Source of the DNA: Xenorhabdus poinarii G6
GTDB lineage: Bacteria > Pseudomonadota > Gammaproteobacteria > Enterobacterales > Enterobacteriaceae
Assembly (NCBI RefSeq): GCF_000968175.1
Contig: NZ_FO704551.1
Span: 3,224,001 to 3,288,000 of the forward strand
Length of the DNA: 64,000 bases
Reading direction: 5' to 3'
Shown: piece after piece, positions 49,201 through 57,096 of the stretch
Layout: every line of letters starts with the position of its first letter
Position numbering within the stretch: position 1 is the stretch's first letter
The notes under the pieces: model-generated
Databases searched by the model: none
What the model saw: only the letters and a program-made list of their open reading frames with translations
Told to the model about the DNA's origin: nothing
Translations under genes and position numbers: made by a program

Positions 49201-49264
49201 AAGCGACATGCTTTAAGAACTCTTGCTGATTTTGTAGCCACGGCTTATCAAGTTTTTTGTTCAT
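46211..49264 (-). CDS. Inverse autotransporter adhesin, invasin/intimin type
   Basis: A surface protein of 1017 aa from ATG 49264. In order: a long signal-containing N-terminus (cleavage probably near ATAKT, residue 45), a LysM peptidoglycan-binding domain (residues 62-108), a linker, the 12-strand inverse-autotransporter barrel (about 165-450, with GYNAFFDHDITGNHSRLGLGAEY), an Ig-like spacer, Big_1 Ig domains (about 555-660 and 775-880), a Gly-rich hinge (SGGGGGG, near 765), and a C-terminal domain with a Cys pair (WYC and VACIE) and the LPTKEDLEALYNAYP...YDVYGWP motif of lectin-like tips. Upstream in-frame codons from 49318 are not needed. It is monocistronic. Probable host adhesin; the ligand is unknown. 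Confidence 0.9.
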   Translation of the reverse strand: MNKKLDKPWLQNQQEFLKHVAWMNIATQCVFPIAVAFTPVLATAKTDSTFQNEKWGLPTEHYVLKSGETVSSIAKRYGLSVPDLKKINQHRTFDKPFTVLGVGSEIDVPKPRHNKFLPFNYSSLHESPLHQPLFNQSPTTEEQKANTDDNTKHLAEVSAQIGQLLSSDNIKGNAASQLSNLAMGEASQKIQNWLGHYGTTRVQASMDTHGHLDNSQFDMLLPLYDTRDQMAFTQFGIRHIDKRNTVNIGFGQRHFFDDWMLGYNAFFDHDITGNHSRLGLGAEYARNYLKLATNGYFRLTNWKESHLLTDYDERPANGFDLRIQGYCPSLPQLGGKLMYEQYFGNEVGLINQEHRKKDPSAFTVGVDYTPIPLLTFGIDRKQGISGSGGDTQFSMALNYEIGAPWSKQIDPDAVATKRTLQGGRYDLVERNNQIVLEYRKREVISLTMDSQMTGYTGEVKNPHVRVNSKYEFKEITWNAARLFANGGKITHQGGFNYLLTLPKYQTQGNNIYTVDATAYDNQGNASKRVAIQVQVLQSAVNSIHSSFTTEETEMLANGHATTILTLTLKDKDDNPIQGIASDIRLVTNQLAGEGSDPTIATIKEEQPGVYRAILTAGQKVGVLKITPEVQGVTINPVEITFVHSYAPTVKNLTLTGNLEMGQKLRATYTFYANHGEKKDNSRYIWGEKGNKFDFDKASTITESGKIPAYILTQSDAGKVKAIAVQARNGLDLIGNTQIVDSSMGNGAGNQTSGGGGGGTVEGLADKIEVTASADKVKKDSEITLTIKTLNHGKPVRNVAINAEAIVALNRQNKRQDVSVLLNHQSGLYQGFSNDQGLHSITVTDPHGLGVKTTISIKADGPIGPETKDVIFTVATSPDVPVANFWGHMPETVTAANGVVFARPQLSAELKKLGHDSSSPYKENGEIWARLVYKGAVWYCNAVHKFLPTKEDLEALYNAYPQNKMYDVYGWPQNRAYRSSTSGTDDQGHEGHYSVNIDDGQVHFARDGLVPDYVACIE

Positions 49265-50911
49265 AGCTATAAACCTGTAACAATAAAAAACATCAGGCAA
49301 CAACAGGCAGTAAACCACCCCTCTCCATTTCAGTTCAGAATGTTATTTTCTATTTACGACCTGCTATGAGTGGTACGATCAGGAAAAAAAACGCCAAAAA
49401 GTAGCACCATAAAAGGTGATAACACGGCATACCTGATTTTAAGAACAACAAAATAGTTAACAAATTTTGATTAGTCGTTAACTCCTAGATTATTGATCTG
49501 ACATTTTGTCTTTATTGGGTTTTTTATTCCAACATAAAATAATTTATTGATCAATATCACTTTCGTTATCAATCATTACCAATAAAACAAGGAATTAGAG
49601 GAAAAATAGCGAAACTAACCTCATTAGGCATTATTTCGGTATTCCAGACACTTTTCTTTAAGATAACTAATTAAAAACAAATAGTTATAATATCCATTTA
49701 TATTTTGTTAACATTATTTTTCAGATGAAAATAAAATAATCATAAAATATAAGAAAATATAATTTGTTAAATATTGGCGATTATTCCGTGTTTATTTTCG
49801 TTTTCTTCTTCTCATTATTATTGATTAAATCATGTATACCTATTACTTGGATGACAGTGTAAAAAATACGTTTTTAGCAATGAATCTTCAAATATCAATG
49901 AAGCGAAGTTGGTGTGAGATTAAAAAAACACATAAGAAATAATATGATAATTCTTGGTACGAAAAGGCCTGCGCGGTTCATTGTTCATGAAAACTGTTTA
50001 TTCTATTTTTTGTTATTTAAAGATTATTGATATTCAACAAAATCGCACATAAGCCATCCCATGAATAAAGTTAAAATTCTTTATGCGATAAACGCAGAAA
50101 ATGCTCTCCGTATCATGATTCACTGACATTGATCAGACGGATTTTTATTCCATTAACAGGAATAAAGATAACGATATTCTTATTATGTCGCTGTTTTGCT
50201 CAGATAAACTGGAAAGATCACAGTTATCTGCCCGATTTTTTTTACAGATTACAGTGAAAAATCAAACAAATGCAATGACAATAAGAACGGCATCGCTTAT
50301 GTCAAAATATTTTATTTAGGATAAATTCCATTATCTTTTTTAGCATCAATAATCACTCTCTGATGACAAGAATACCGATATTCATTGATCTCTTTTGGTA
50401 GCAATGGATATCAATACAATGTTTAAACCTCACTTTCATGATAATGCATATCAATATCACTTATTTTTCTTGTGTATTGCTTGCCATCAAATTCATTTAC
50501 ATAAATATCATTTAACAAAATGATTTTATATTCACTATTCAGATCCACATAAAAATAGGGTGTCACTTTATATGGAATGAAATTTCCATTAATATTGCAT
50601 GGACTTATATCAATTATTCGTTATTTAATGATAATTAAATTGATTTTTTAGTGTTTATAACCAGATTGACGGAATTTCCACCATATCGATGCTAAAATTT
50701 AGGCACGATGAAAAAGGACGCCAGAAGGCGCTGTTTAACGTGTTTTTGTGCATATTTATTTTTGTCCATGAGCAGGCACACGGATTGATAAAAAATTGAA
50801 TTTAGTGCTGCCATACGACAACCGCTAAACACGGTCATGAACATCATGACTGAACGGTTAATTTTATCGACAATTTTGCTTTGATCGTCGGCTTGAGGCT
50901 CGCAGAATATA
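49265..50911. other. Long AT-rich non-coding region
   Basis: About 1.65 kb between the divergent adhesin and adaptor genes with no convincing gene on either strand. It contains an inverted repeat ATGGAA-N6-TTCCAT (50572-50589), a Fur-like site (50440-50458), an extended -10-like TGCTAAAAT (50690-50698) followed by a ~200-nt leader with a small CGCC/GGCG hairpin (50719-50730), and long A/T runs that would suit H-NS binding. It may hide a small RNA or a decayed gene. Confidence 0.6.
50440..50458. promoter_or_regulatory. Fur-box-like palindrome
   Basis: GATAATGCATATCAATATC matches the classical 19-bp Fur box at 15 positions by eye. It is about 450 bp from the nearest gene start (50912), so it may act on an unmapped transcript or be chance in AT-rich DNA. 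Confidence 0.35.
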
Positions 50912-51886
50912 ATGAAAAAAAGAACACTTTTTACCCTATTACTGATCATTTTTCTGATCGCGATGGCGGTACTTTTTCGTTCCCATAACCAAGCGCTCTT
51001 ATTACAGGGAGAGGTCGAAGCACCAGAAGTCATCGTCACCTCCAAAGCGGCAGGTCGGGTCGTTAAAATTCATGTTAACCGGGGAGAGGATGTGAAGGCC
51101 GGGCAGCTAATGGTCAGTCTTGATAGCCCTGAACTGGCTGCGAAGGTGGCTGCGGCGCAAGCCGCACGCGATCAGGAGAAAGCAAAACTGGCGTTATCGC
51201 TGCAAGGGACGCGTGAGGAAACCATCCGAAATTTAGCAGCGGTTTTTGCCCAGGCTCAATCAGCGTACCACAATGCGCAACGCGAATGGGATCGCCTTAA
51301 CAATATGTCAACTCACGGTTATCTCTCTGCCAGTGAACTGGATAACGCGCGTAATGCGCGGGATATTGCCTATCAGAAAATGTTAGGAGCCAAAGCGGAG
51401 CTGGATGCCGGGAAAAAGGGAGATCGCATGGCGTTACGGCAGCAGTATTTGTCGGCAGTGAAGGAAGCAGAAGAAAAGTTGCGTGAATTGCAAATACAAC
51501 GCGATGACCTACAAGTCAAAGCCCCGGTCGGTGGTGAAGTCGGGCCATTACCCGCAGAAGTCGGGCAACTCTTTAACATCAACAGCCCATTGGCGACATT
51601 AGTCCGTATTCCCCAAGCTTATTTCGTTTATAACCTGCGCGAAGATATTTTGGCGAAGGTGCGCAAGGGCGACAAAATTCAACTGCGTGTACCGGCACTA
51701 GGCCATCACAAACCGATTGAGGCTGAAATCCGCTATATCGCACCAATGGGCGATTATGCGACAAAACGGGCAACCCGCGCGACGGGGGATTTTGACCTGA
51801 GGACATTTGAGGTCAGGTTATACCCGTTGCAACCCGTTGATGGCTTACGTCCGGGAATGAGTGCGTTATGGCTTTGGGATAAATAA
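50912..51886 (+). CDS. Membrane-fusion (HlyD/YhiI-like) periplasmic adaptor
   Basis: A 324-aa adaptor with one N-terminal transmembrane helix (residues 5-24), a split lipoyl domain (GEVEAPEVIVTSKAAGRVVKI and DDLQVKAPVGGEVG), an alpha-helical hairpin (about 75-200), and a beta-barrel segment with RPGMSALWLW at the end. It starts the operon with two ABC-2 permeases (14 bp, then 4-bp overlap). It resembles the YhiI subunit of the yhiI-rbbA-yhhJ type. It probably contacts TolC. Confidence 0.88.
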   Translation: MKKRTLFTLLLIIFLIAMAVLFRSHNQALLLQGEVEAPEVIVTSKAAGRVVKIHVNRGEDVKAGQLMVSLDSPELAAKVAAAQAARDQEKAKLALSLQGTREETIRNLAAVFAQAQSAYHNAQREWDRLNNMSTHGYLSASELDNARNARDIAYQKMLGAKAELDAGKKGDRMALRQQYLSAVKEAEEKLRELQIQRDDLQVKAPVGGEVGPLPAEVGQLFNINSPLATLVRIPQAYFVYNLREDILAKVRKGDKIQLRVPALGHHKPIEAEIRYIAPMGDYATKRATRATGDFDLRTFEVRLYPLQPVDGLRPGMSALWLWDK

Positions 51887-51899
51887 AAGGGGCGGCTGA

Positions 51900-53045
51900 A
51901 TGAACAGAAAAGCTGCGTGGCACAGTTTTGAACAGGCGTTTACACGAGAACTTAGCGCGGCAATTCACAGCCCGGTGTTTCACTGGTTGAGTTGGTTATT
52001 CCCTTTATTATTGTTTATCTTAATCAGCGCTAATTTTTCAGAAGGAACATTGTTCAACCTACCGGTTTCCGTTGTGGATAACGACCATAGCACCCTATCG
52101 CGCGCCCTGAGTCGTAACCTGAATGCCGCGCCACATGCGAATATCACATTTTATGACAATAACTTGCCTGAATCGCAGGAACGTTTGAGCCAGGCACAAG
52201 ATTATGCCCTGCTTTATTTACCTGAACACCTTGAAAAAGAGGCGTTAAGCGGAAAACAACCAACAGTACGGATGTATTACAATGCACTGTTTTATGGTGC
52301 AGGCCGTTACTCCGTTCAGGATTTCAGCGGATTGATGGCAGAAATGAACGCAAAATACCGAACAATCATTGCTGCTGAAATAGGCCGCCCATTACCGCCA
52401 TTAGTCAACGCCACTCTGTCTTATGACAGTTTGTTTAACGCCAGTGGCAGTTATATTTATTACCAACAATTTGCCGCGATCATTCATCTATTACAGCTTT
52501 TCGTCGTCACTTCTACCATCTACACCATGGCCAGAGGAAAGCCGCTACTGAGCACACAATCTTTTGTCGGGGCATTGTTCGGAAAATTAGTGCCTTATAC
52601 CTTCATTTTCACACTGCTGTTGATGGTGGAAATTACCGCGCTGGTGGTTTTCTCCGGTGCAAAAGTCACCGGTAACCCACTGTACATGCCGATTGTCGGA
52701 TTTTTCTATGTGATTGCCGCGCAGAGTATCGGCCTATTGCTGTTTACCTTCACCAGCAGTGCAATAATGGCTTACTCTTTGATTGGACTGTTAGTCAGTA
52801 TTGCGATGACGTTTTCAGGTATGGCGGTTCCCGAATTATCCATGATATTACCAGCAAAGATTATCTCCAATATGGAGCCATTAACCCACGCTTTAAATGC
52901 CATGTTTGATATCTTTCTGCGAGAAGTGTCACCCCAGATCATTTTGCAGGTCTGCCTGATCTTGATGATCTACCCTGTCGTCTGTGGCCTTCTGATTCGT
53001 CACCGTTTATGGAAACGTTTAAATCAATCAGCGGGGTTTTCATGA
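51900..53045 (+). CDS. ABC-2 type permease, first subunit
   Basis: A 381-aa membrane protein of the ABC-2 (YhhJ/YbhR-like) family: one N-terminal helix (about residues 29-47), a large periplasmic domain (about 48-190) beginning with the VVDNDHSTLSRALSR motif, then five to six C-terminal helices. It is followed with an ATGA overlap by a paralogous permease, so the two probably form a heterodimer. No ATP-binding protein is encoded in the operon. Confidence 0.88.
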   Translation: MNRKAAWHSFEQAFTRELSAAIHSPVFHWLSWLFPLLLFILISANFSEGTLFNLPVSVVDNDHSTLSRALSRNLNAAPHANITFYDNNLPESQERLSQAQDYALLYLPEHLEKEALSGKQPTVRMYYNALFYGAGRYSVQDFSGLMAEMNAKYRTIIAAEIGRPLPPLVNATLSYDSLFNASGSYIYYQQFAAIIHLLQLFVVTSTIYTMARGKPLLSTQSFVGALFGKLVPYTFIFTLLLMVEITALVVFSGAKVTGNPLYMPIVGFFYVIAAQSIGLLLFTFTSSAIMAYSLIGLLVSIAMTFSGMAVPELSMILPAKIISNMEPLTHALNAMFDIFLREVSPQIILQVCLILMIYPVVCGLLIRHRLWKRLNQSAGFS

Positions 53046-54226
53046 TGTTAGCTAATGGGCAAGCCAATCTTAAATTGTACTGGCAAACATTCCGCGACGT
53101 ATTTTGGGGTATGTTAGAAAAGCCCATGTGGTTGCTGTTGATTGCCTCGTTGTGTGTGATGAGTCTGGTTTACGTTCATCCCGCTTTATGGGACTTACCG
53201 ATTGCCGTGATTGATCAAGATAACAGTCATGCAAGTCGCACCTTGATCCGGCATATTGATTCCACCGCAAAAGTGAAAATCCAACGCTACCACAGCCTCT
53301 CCCAAGCTCGTCACGACATGCTACAACGAAAGATCTTTGTCATTATCATTGTGCCAGCGAATTATGAAAAACACCTGTTAAGCGGGCAGCAGATCACCAT
53401 ACCGGTTTATGGTGATGCAACCAATCGTCTGGCTAATGGGCAGATCCAACAGGATCTGGCTCAGGCTTACCAGCAACTTTTATCAGAATATAACGGCAAG
53501 TTGCTGCTGCAATCGGGTTTCAGCATTGAACAAGCGAAAGTGTTGTTACAGCCGATCCGCAGCGAAACTATCGGCTTATTTAATCCGGGGGTTAGCTATG
53601 CGGCGATCATCTTTCCCGGTTTATTAGTCATGTTGTTGCAACACTCTTTATTAATTTCTTGTGTGCGTGCCAGTATTGCCATACGAGAAACGCCGAAAGG
53701 CAATCCACCACTTCCTGTCTACTTGGGTGCCTTGTCCGCGTTAATCCCGATCTGGCTGTTCCTGTCCGTGGTCTTTTTTGTCCTGTGGCCATGGCTATTG
53801 GGATATCGGCAGGATGCGCCAATTTACCTTGTGCTTTTGCTGACATTTCCCTTCTTGCTAGTGGTATTAGGGCTGGGTAAATTGGTGACAGAATGCCTGC
53901 GTAGCGTAGAAATGGTTTATCTGACATTGGCCTTTATTACTACCCCGATTTTCTATATTTCCGGCACCATTTGGCCGGTACAAGCAATGCCTGAATGGGT
54001 CAGGCTAATTTCATCGGCCCTCCCATCGACATGGGCGACAAAAGCGATAGCCGGCGTTAACCAAATGGGATTGTCATTGCACAATATCTATAAAGATATC
54101 GGCATGATGCTGCTGCTGGGGGTGATATATATGGTTTTGGGTATTATCGTCGGAATGCTGCGCAATGGTGAATTTCGCGCTATCACTCAGCGTCTTAAAC
54201 AATTTTTTTCTGCATCAAAACAATAA
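53042..54226 (+). CDS. ABC-2 type permease, second subunit
   Basis: A 394-aa paralogue of the preceding permease, with the same plan: N-terminal helix (about residues 29-45), periplasmic domain starting VIDQDNSHASRTLIRHI, and C-terminal helices with a conserved FISGTIWPVQAMPEW-type segment. The start ATG 53042 overlaps the upstream stop by 4 bp; an in-frame ATG at 53009 would create a 37-bp overlap. No gene follows on this operon before the binding-protein gene at 54385. Confidence 0.88.
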   Translation: MMLANGQANLKLYWQTFRDVFWGMLEKPMWLLLIASLCVMSLVYVHPALWDLPIAVIDQDNSHASRTLIRHIDSTAKVKIQRYHSLSQARHDMLQRKIFVIIIVPANYEKHLLSGQQITIPVYGDATNRLANGQIQQDLAQAYQQLLSEYNGKLLLQSGFSIEQAKVLLQPIRSETIGLFNPGVSYAAIIFPGLLVMLLQHSLLISCVRASIAIRETPKGNPPLPVYLGALSALIPIWLFLSVVFFVLWPWLLGYRQDAPIYLVLLLTFPFLLVVLGLGKLVTECLRSVEMVYLTLAFITTPIFYISGTIWPVQAMPEWVRLISSALPSTWATKAIAGVNQMGLSLHNIYKDIGMMLLLGVIYMVLGIIVGMLRNGEFRAITQRLKQFFSASKQ

Positions 54227-54384
54227 AGAATAGCCAACCTGACTTAATACCCATATCAGTGATGTATGGAAATCATATACCACACACCAATATTATATAG
54301 CTTTATTTTATATATAACTCTTTTACTATTCCCTTTATATTAATAATCACCTTCAAAAAAACGATTTTCTCCTGGAGAAACAAA

Positions 54385-55146
54385 ATGAAAACCGTCATCA
54401 ATATATTATTGGCTGGCCTTATCCAATTTGCTTTTACCCATCTCACCTATGCACAATCCACACTTGAACAGATTCAATCGACAGGGATATTCAGAATTGG
54501 AACAGAAGGTGCTTATGCGCCATTCAGCTACCATGATCCTTCTGGCAAACTGACCGGATTTGATGTGGAAATTGGCCGTGCAATTGCGTTACGTATGAAA
54601 GTCAAACCTGAGTTTGTTGAAAATAAATGGGATGGTTTAATTAGCGGTCTTGATGCCAGACGTTTCGACGCCGTGATGAATCAAATAGCCATCACACCAG
54701 AGCGTGAGAAAAAATACACGTTTTCTTTACCTTATGTTATTTCAGCAGCGGTACTAATGACCCGAGAAGATAACAACCAGATTAAAACATTCCATGATCT
54801 GAAAGGAAAAAAATCGGCACATTCCCTGACCAGTAATTTTGCCCAGATTGCCAGACATTATGGTGCAGAAGTTGTCAGTACTAATGGCTTCAATCAGGAA
54901 GTCGAACTGGTGATTACAGGCCGTGCAGATGCAACAATCAATGATAAACTCTCTTATCTCGACTACAAAAAGCATCGCCCGGATGCACCGATAAAGATTG
55001 CTGCTGTGGATACTCAGGGGGCAAAAACCGCCGTGCTCCTGCGCAAAAATGACAGTCAATTAAAAGCGGCTATCGATAAAGCCCTGACTGAGATAAAAGC
55101 AGATGGTACTTATCAACGAATTTGGGGTAAATATTTTTCTGAGTGA
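54385..55146 (+). CDS. Cystine-type amino-acid ABC transporter substrate-binding protein
   Basis: A 253-aa periplasmic binding protein, SBP family 3. The signal peptide ends near TYAQ (residues 1-24), then GIFRIGTEGAYAPFSYHDPSGKLTGFDVEIGRAIA and WDGLISGLDARRFDAVMNQIAITPER, as in L-cystine (TcyJ/FliY/YckK) binding proteins. Its natural partners are the permease at 63227 and ATPase at 63912, 8 kb away. ATG 54385 has a nearby GGAGAA. Substrate inferred from family resemblance; other amino acids are possible. Confidence 0.85.
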   Translation: MKTVINILLAGLIQFAFTHLTYAQSTLEQIQSTGIFRIGTEGAYAPFSYHDPSGKLTGFDVEIGRAIALRMKVKPEFVENKWDGLISGLDARRFDAVMNQIAITPEREKKYTFSLPYVISAAVLMTREDNNQIKTFHDLKGKKSAHSLTSNFAQIARHYGAEVVSTNGFNQEVELVITGRADATINDKLSYLDYKKHRPDAPIKIAAVDTQGAKTAVLLRKNDSQLKAAIDKALTEIKADGTYQRIWGKYFSE

Positions 55147-55451
55147 AATAGAAAAAAATGGCTTAGTGATCCAGGGTTAATATGGCGCTGAATAACCCCA
55201 GTGTTCTGAATTCAACCCGGATCCTAAAGAGTGGCATTAATACCATTCTTCGCTGATTAAAAACTCAGTCATGGTTGCAATTTGCGAGTCAGTCTTGCCA
55301 AACGCTGATGGATATTCAGCAAACAGTCACTTTGGTGTTCGGACGACATGCGGTATAAAGTGCATTCAAGTTGCCAGGAATAACAGCAGGACCGACAAAG
55401 GTAACTAACCTCAACTCTGATGAAAAAGAGTTGAGGTAAAGTTAAATTTAT
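55147..55451. other. Convergent intergenic region with hairpin
   Basis: Between the binding-protein gene (plus) and the first Ig-like gene (minus). A perfect 9-bp stem (CCTCAACTC 55409-55417, GAGTTGAGG 55428-55436) with a 10-nt loop lies just beyond the minus-strand stop and is a probable terminator without a T-run. No intact gene is seen; about 55270-55370 has a codon-like composition and may be a decayed fragment. Confidence 0.5.
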
Positions 55452-57086
55452 TTAGTGGTTACTACTGCTATCTGTGGTTTCTCCCAGAGTAGGAGGATCC
55501 CCCATAAAAGGTGTATTAACCCGCTTAATAATCCAACGATTTTTATCCGTAGTCTGTAGCAATAAATATTCATATCCATTATTATCATCATATATTTCAA
55601 ATGGAATTTGATATTGATAGAAGGTATCCAAATGACAATGCACGTTTTTAACGTCCATTCTTATATCTCCACCCAATATAGGAAAACCCCTCCATTCTTT
55701 GTCATTAAAACACTGCATTGCACAATAATGATATAAAGAGCAACCAGGACAAAGATATTCATGATCAGCTGAATTTGCAAACTGAACTTCGCAATAAGGT
55801 TCCAAGACACCACTTTGTATCATTTCTCCTATTGATCCATTTTCTTCTAATTCATACACAAAGAAACTAAAGTCAGCTTCAGCCTGACCATAAAAATAGG
55901 TTTTTCCATCCAGTGAATAGCAAAACGTGGGTCCATAAAAATTTGCCCAGTCACTATCTGTTTTTATTGGTCCCATTTCTCCATTATCGAAAATTTCTCG
56001 TATTATAAAATTATACCTTCCTTTAATATTACTATTTTTGCTATGAAGATAGATAAAATTTTTATCACCAATTGTATACGCAAATCCTACATCATATACG
56101 CTATCCCAATAACCATGTTCTACTATTTCTTTGTGTCCATTTTTATCTAGCTTTGCAATCATCCAATAGGTTTTATGTGTATTCTCTGACATATTAATAA
56201 AATGCTTAGCTAACCCAAAAATATATTGTTCTTTCTCAATCACAAAAGGGAATATCAGATCATAAAAATTGGTCCACTTCTGCCCAGTCGAAACTAGCTC
56301 TCCTTGCTTTCCACCAGAGATCAGCTGGTGCACAGTAACCAAGTGATCACACTCACGCTGACGAAAAAGATATCGCTGATTATTAATGGAATAAGTAAAA
56401 ATTGTTCTGATATATTCTCCGTTATCAGGAGGAAAAGCATCACAATCCAGAGCACGCTGAAAATGGAGTTGCTGAGTTGCCCGGGTGACTTTACTGCCAT
56501 CTAAGAAACCGGTAAGTGTGACAGTCTCACCTTCTTGATTGGTGTCATAAAGTTCAATACTTGCATTTCCAGATGTGTCAGTCTCCACCGTCGTGGATTG
56601 AATTAACTGACCTTTCTTAAAGGAAGCAGAACCTGTAACACTTAAATCCAATTTACGCTTGTAAAGATTCACTCCTGAACCTGTTCCAGTAAGAATGACA
56701 TTCACTTTATTACTGTGCACACCATCGGACATTGCATGGTTATTCATGACATTAAAATTAAGCGCGTAATGTGCTGTGGCCTTGAAATGATAGGGCTGTA
56801 CACCAATCTTTTGACCATTTCCCTGAGAAACAGTCAATTGACCATCACCACTGGTATCTGAGCCAATGATCACAACAGAAGCTTCTCCCATATTCCCCGT
56901 ATGACAAGAAAGTTTTTGTTGACCTGTATCCTGACCGTTCACGACAAAGCTACCTAATGAACATTCAAAAATTAATCCTAAATCAGCTAATGTAATAACC
57001 CCTTCATAAACAATAACCTTAATACTAGTAACCGGTTTGCCTTGGATGAAACTATAAGATTGATAAAAACTGGCTGAGATTTTCAT
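55452..57086 (-). CDS. Ig-like domain protein with five ~50-residue repeats and a Cys cluster
   Basis: Not assigned to a named family. The protein is 544 aa without a signal peptide or membrane helix. Residues about 108-212 form a Big_1/invasin-type Ig domain (VNVILTGTGSG ... ETDTSGNASIELYDTNQEG). Residues 224-470 contain about five repeats of 48-55 residues with the pattern [FY]Y-x-x-x-F-x-Y-x-I, then an aromatic pair such as YLF or YFYG, then x-I-x-x-[IL], NG-x-x-G and W, suggesting a beta-propeller or beta-solenoid. The fifth repeat holds C446, C449, C455 and C459 (CPGC and CAMQC), a possible metal knuckle. It follows the 454-aa gene by 10 bp, so the two form an operon. Very AT-rich. Confidence 0.75.
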   Translation of the reverse strand: MKISASFYQSYSFIQGKPVTSIKVIVYEGVITLADLGLIFECSLGSFVVNGQDTGQQKLSCHTGNMGEASVVIIGSDTSGDGQLTVSQGNGQKIGVQPYHFKATAHYALNFNVMNNHAMSDGVHSNKVNVILTGTGSGVNLYKRKLDLSVTGSASFKKGQLIQSTTVETDTSGNASIELYDTNQEGETVTLTGFLDGSKVTRATQQLHFQRALDCDAFPPDNGEYIRTIFTYSINNQRYLFRQRECDHLVTVHQLISGGKQGELVSTGQKWTNFYDLIFPFVIEKEQYIFGLAKHFINMSENTHKTYWMIAKLDKNGHKEIVEHGYWDSVYDVGFAYTIGDKNFIYLHSKNSNIKGRYNFIIREIFDNGEMGPIKTDSDWANFYGPTFCYSLDGKTYFYGQAEADFSFFVYELEENGSIGEMIQSGVLEPYCEVQFANSADHEYLCPGCSLYHYCAMQCFNDKEWRGFPILGGDIRMDVKNVHCHLDTFYQYQIPFEIYDDNNGYEYLLLQTTDKNRWIIKRVNTPFMGDPPTLGETTDSSSNH

Positions 57087-57096
57087 ATTATTTTAC

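Noticed and set aside
50692..51045. 117-aa minus-strand reading frame before the adaptor gene
   Set aside because: It overlaps the real adaptor start on the other strand; no ribosome site and no recognisable protein pattern.
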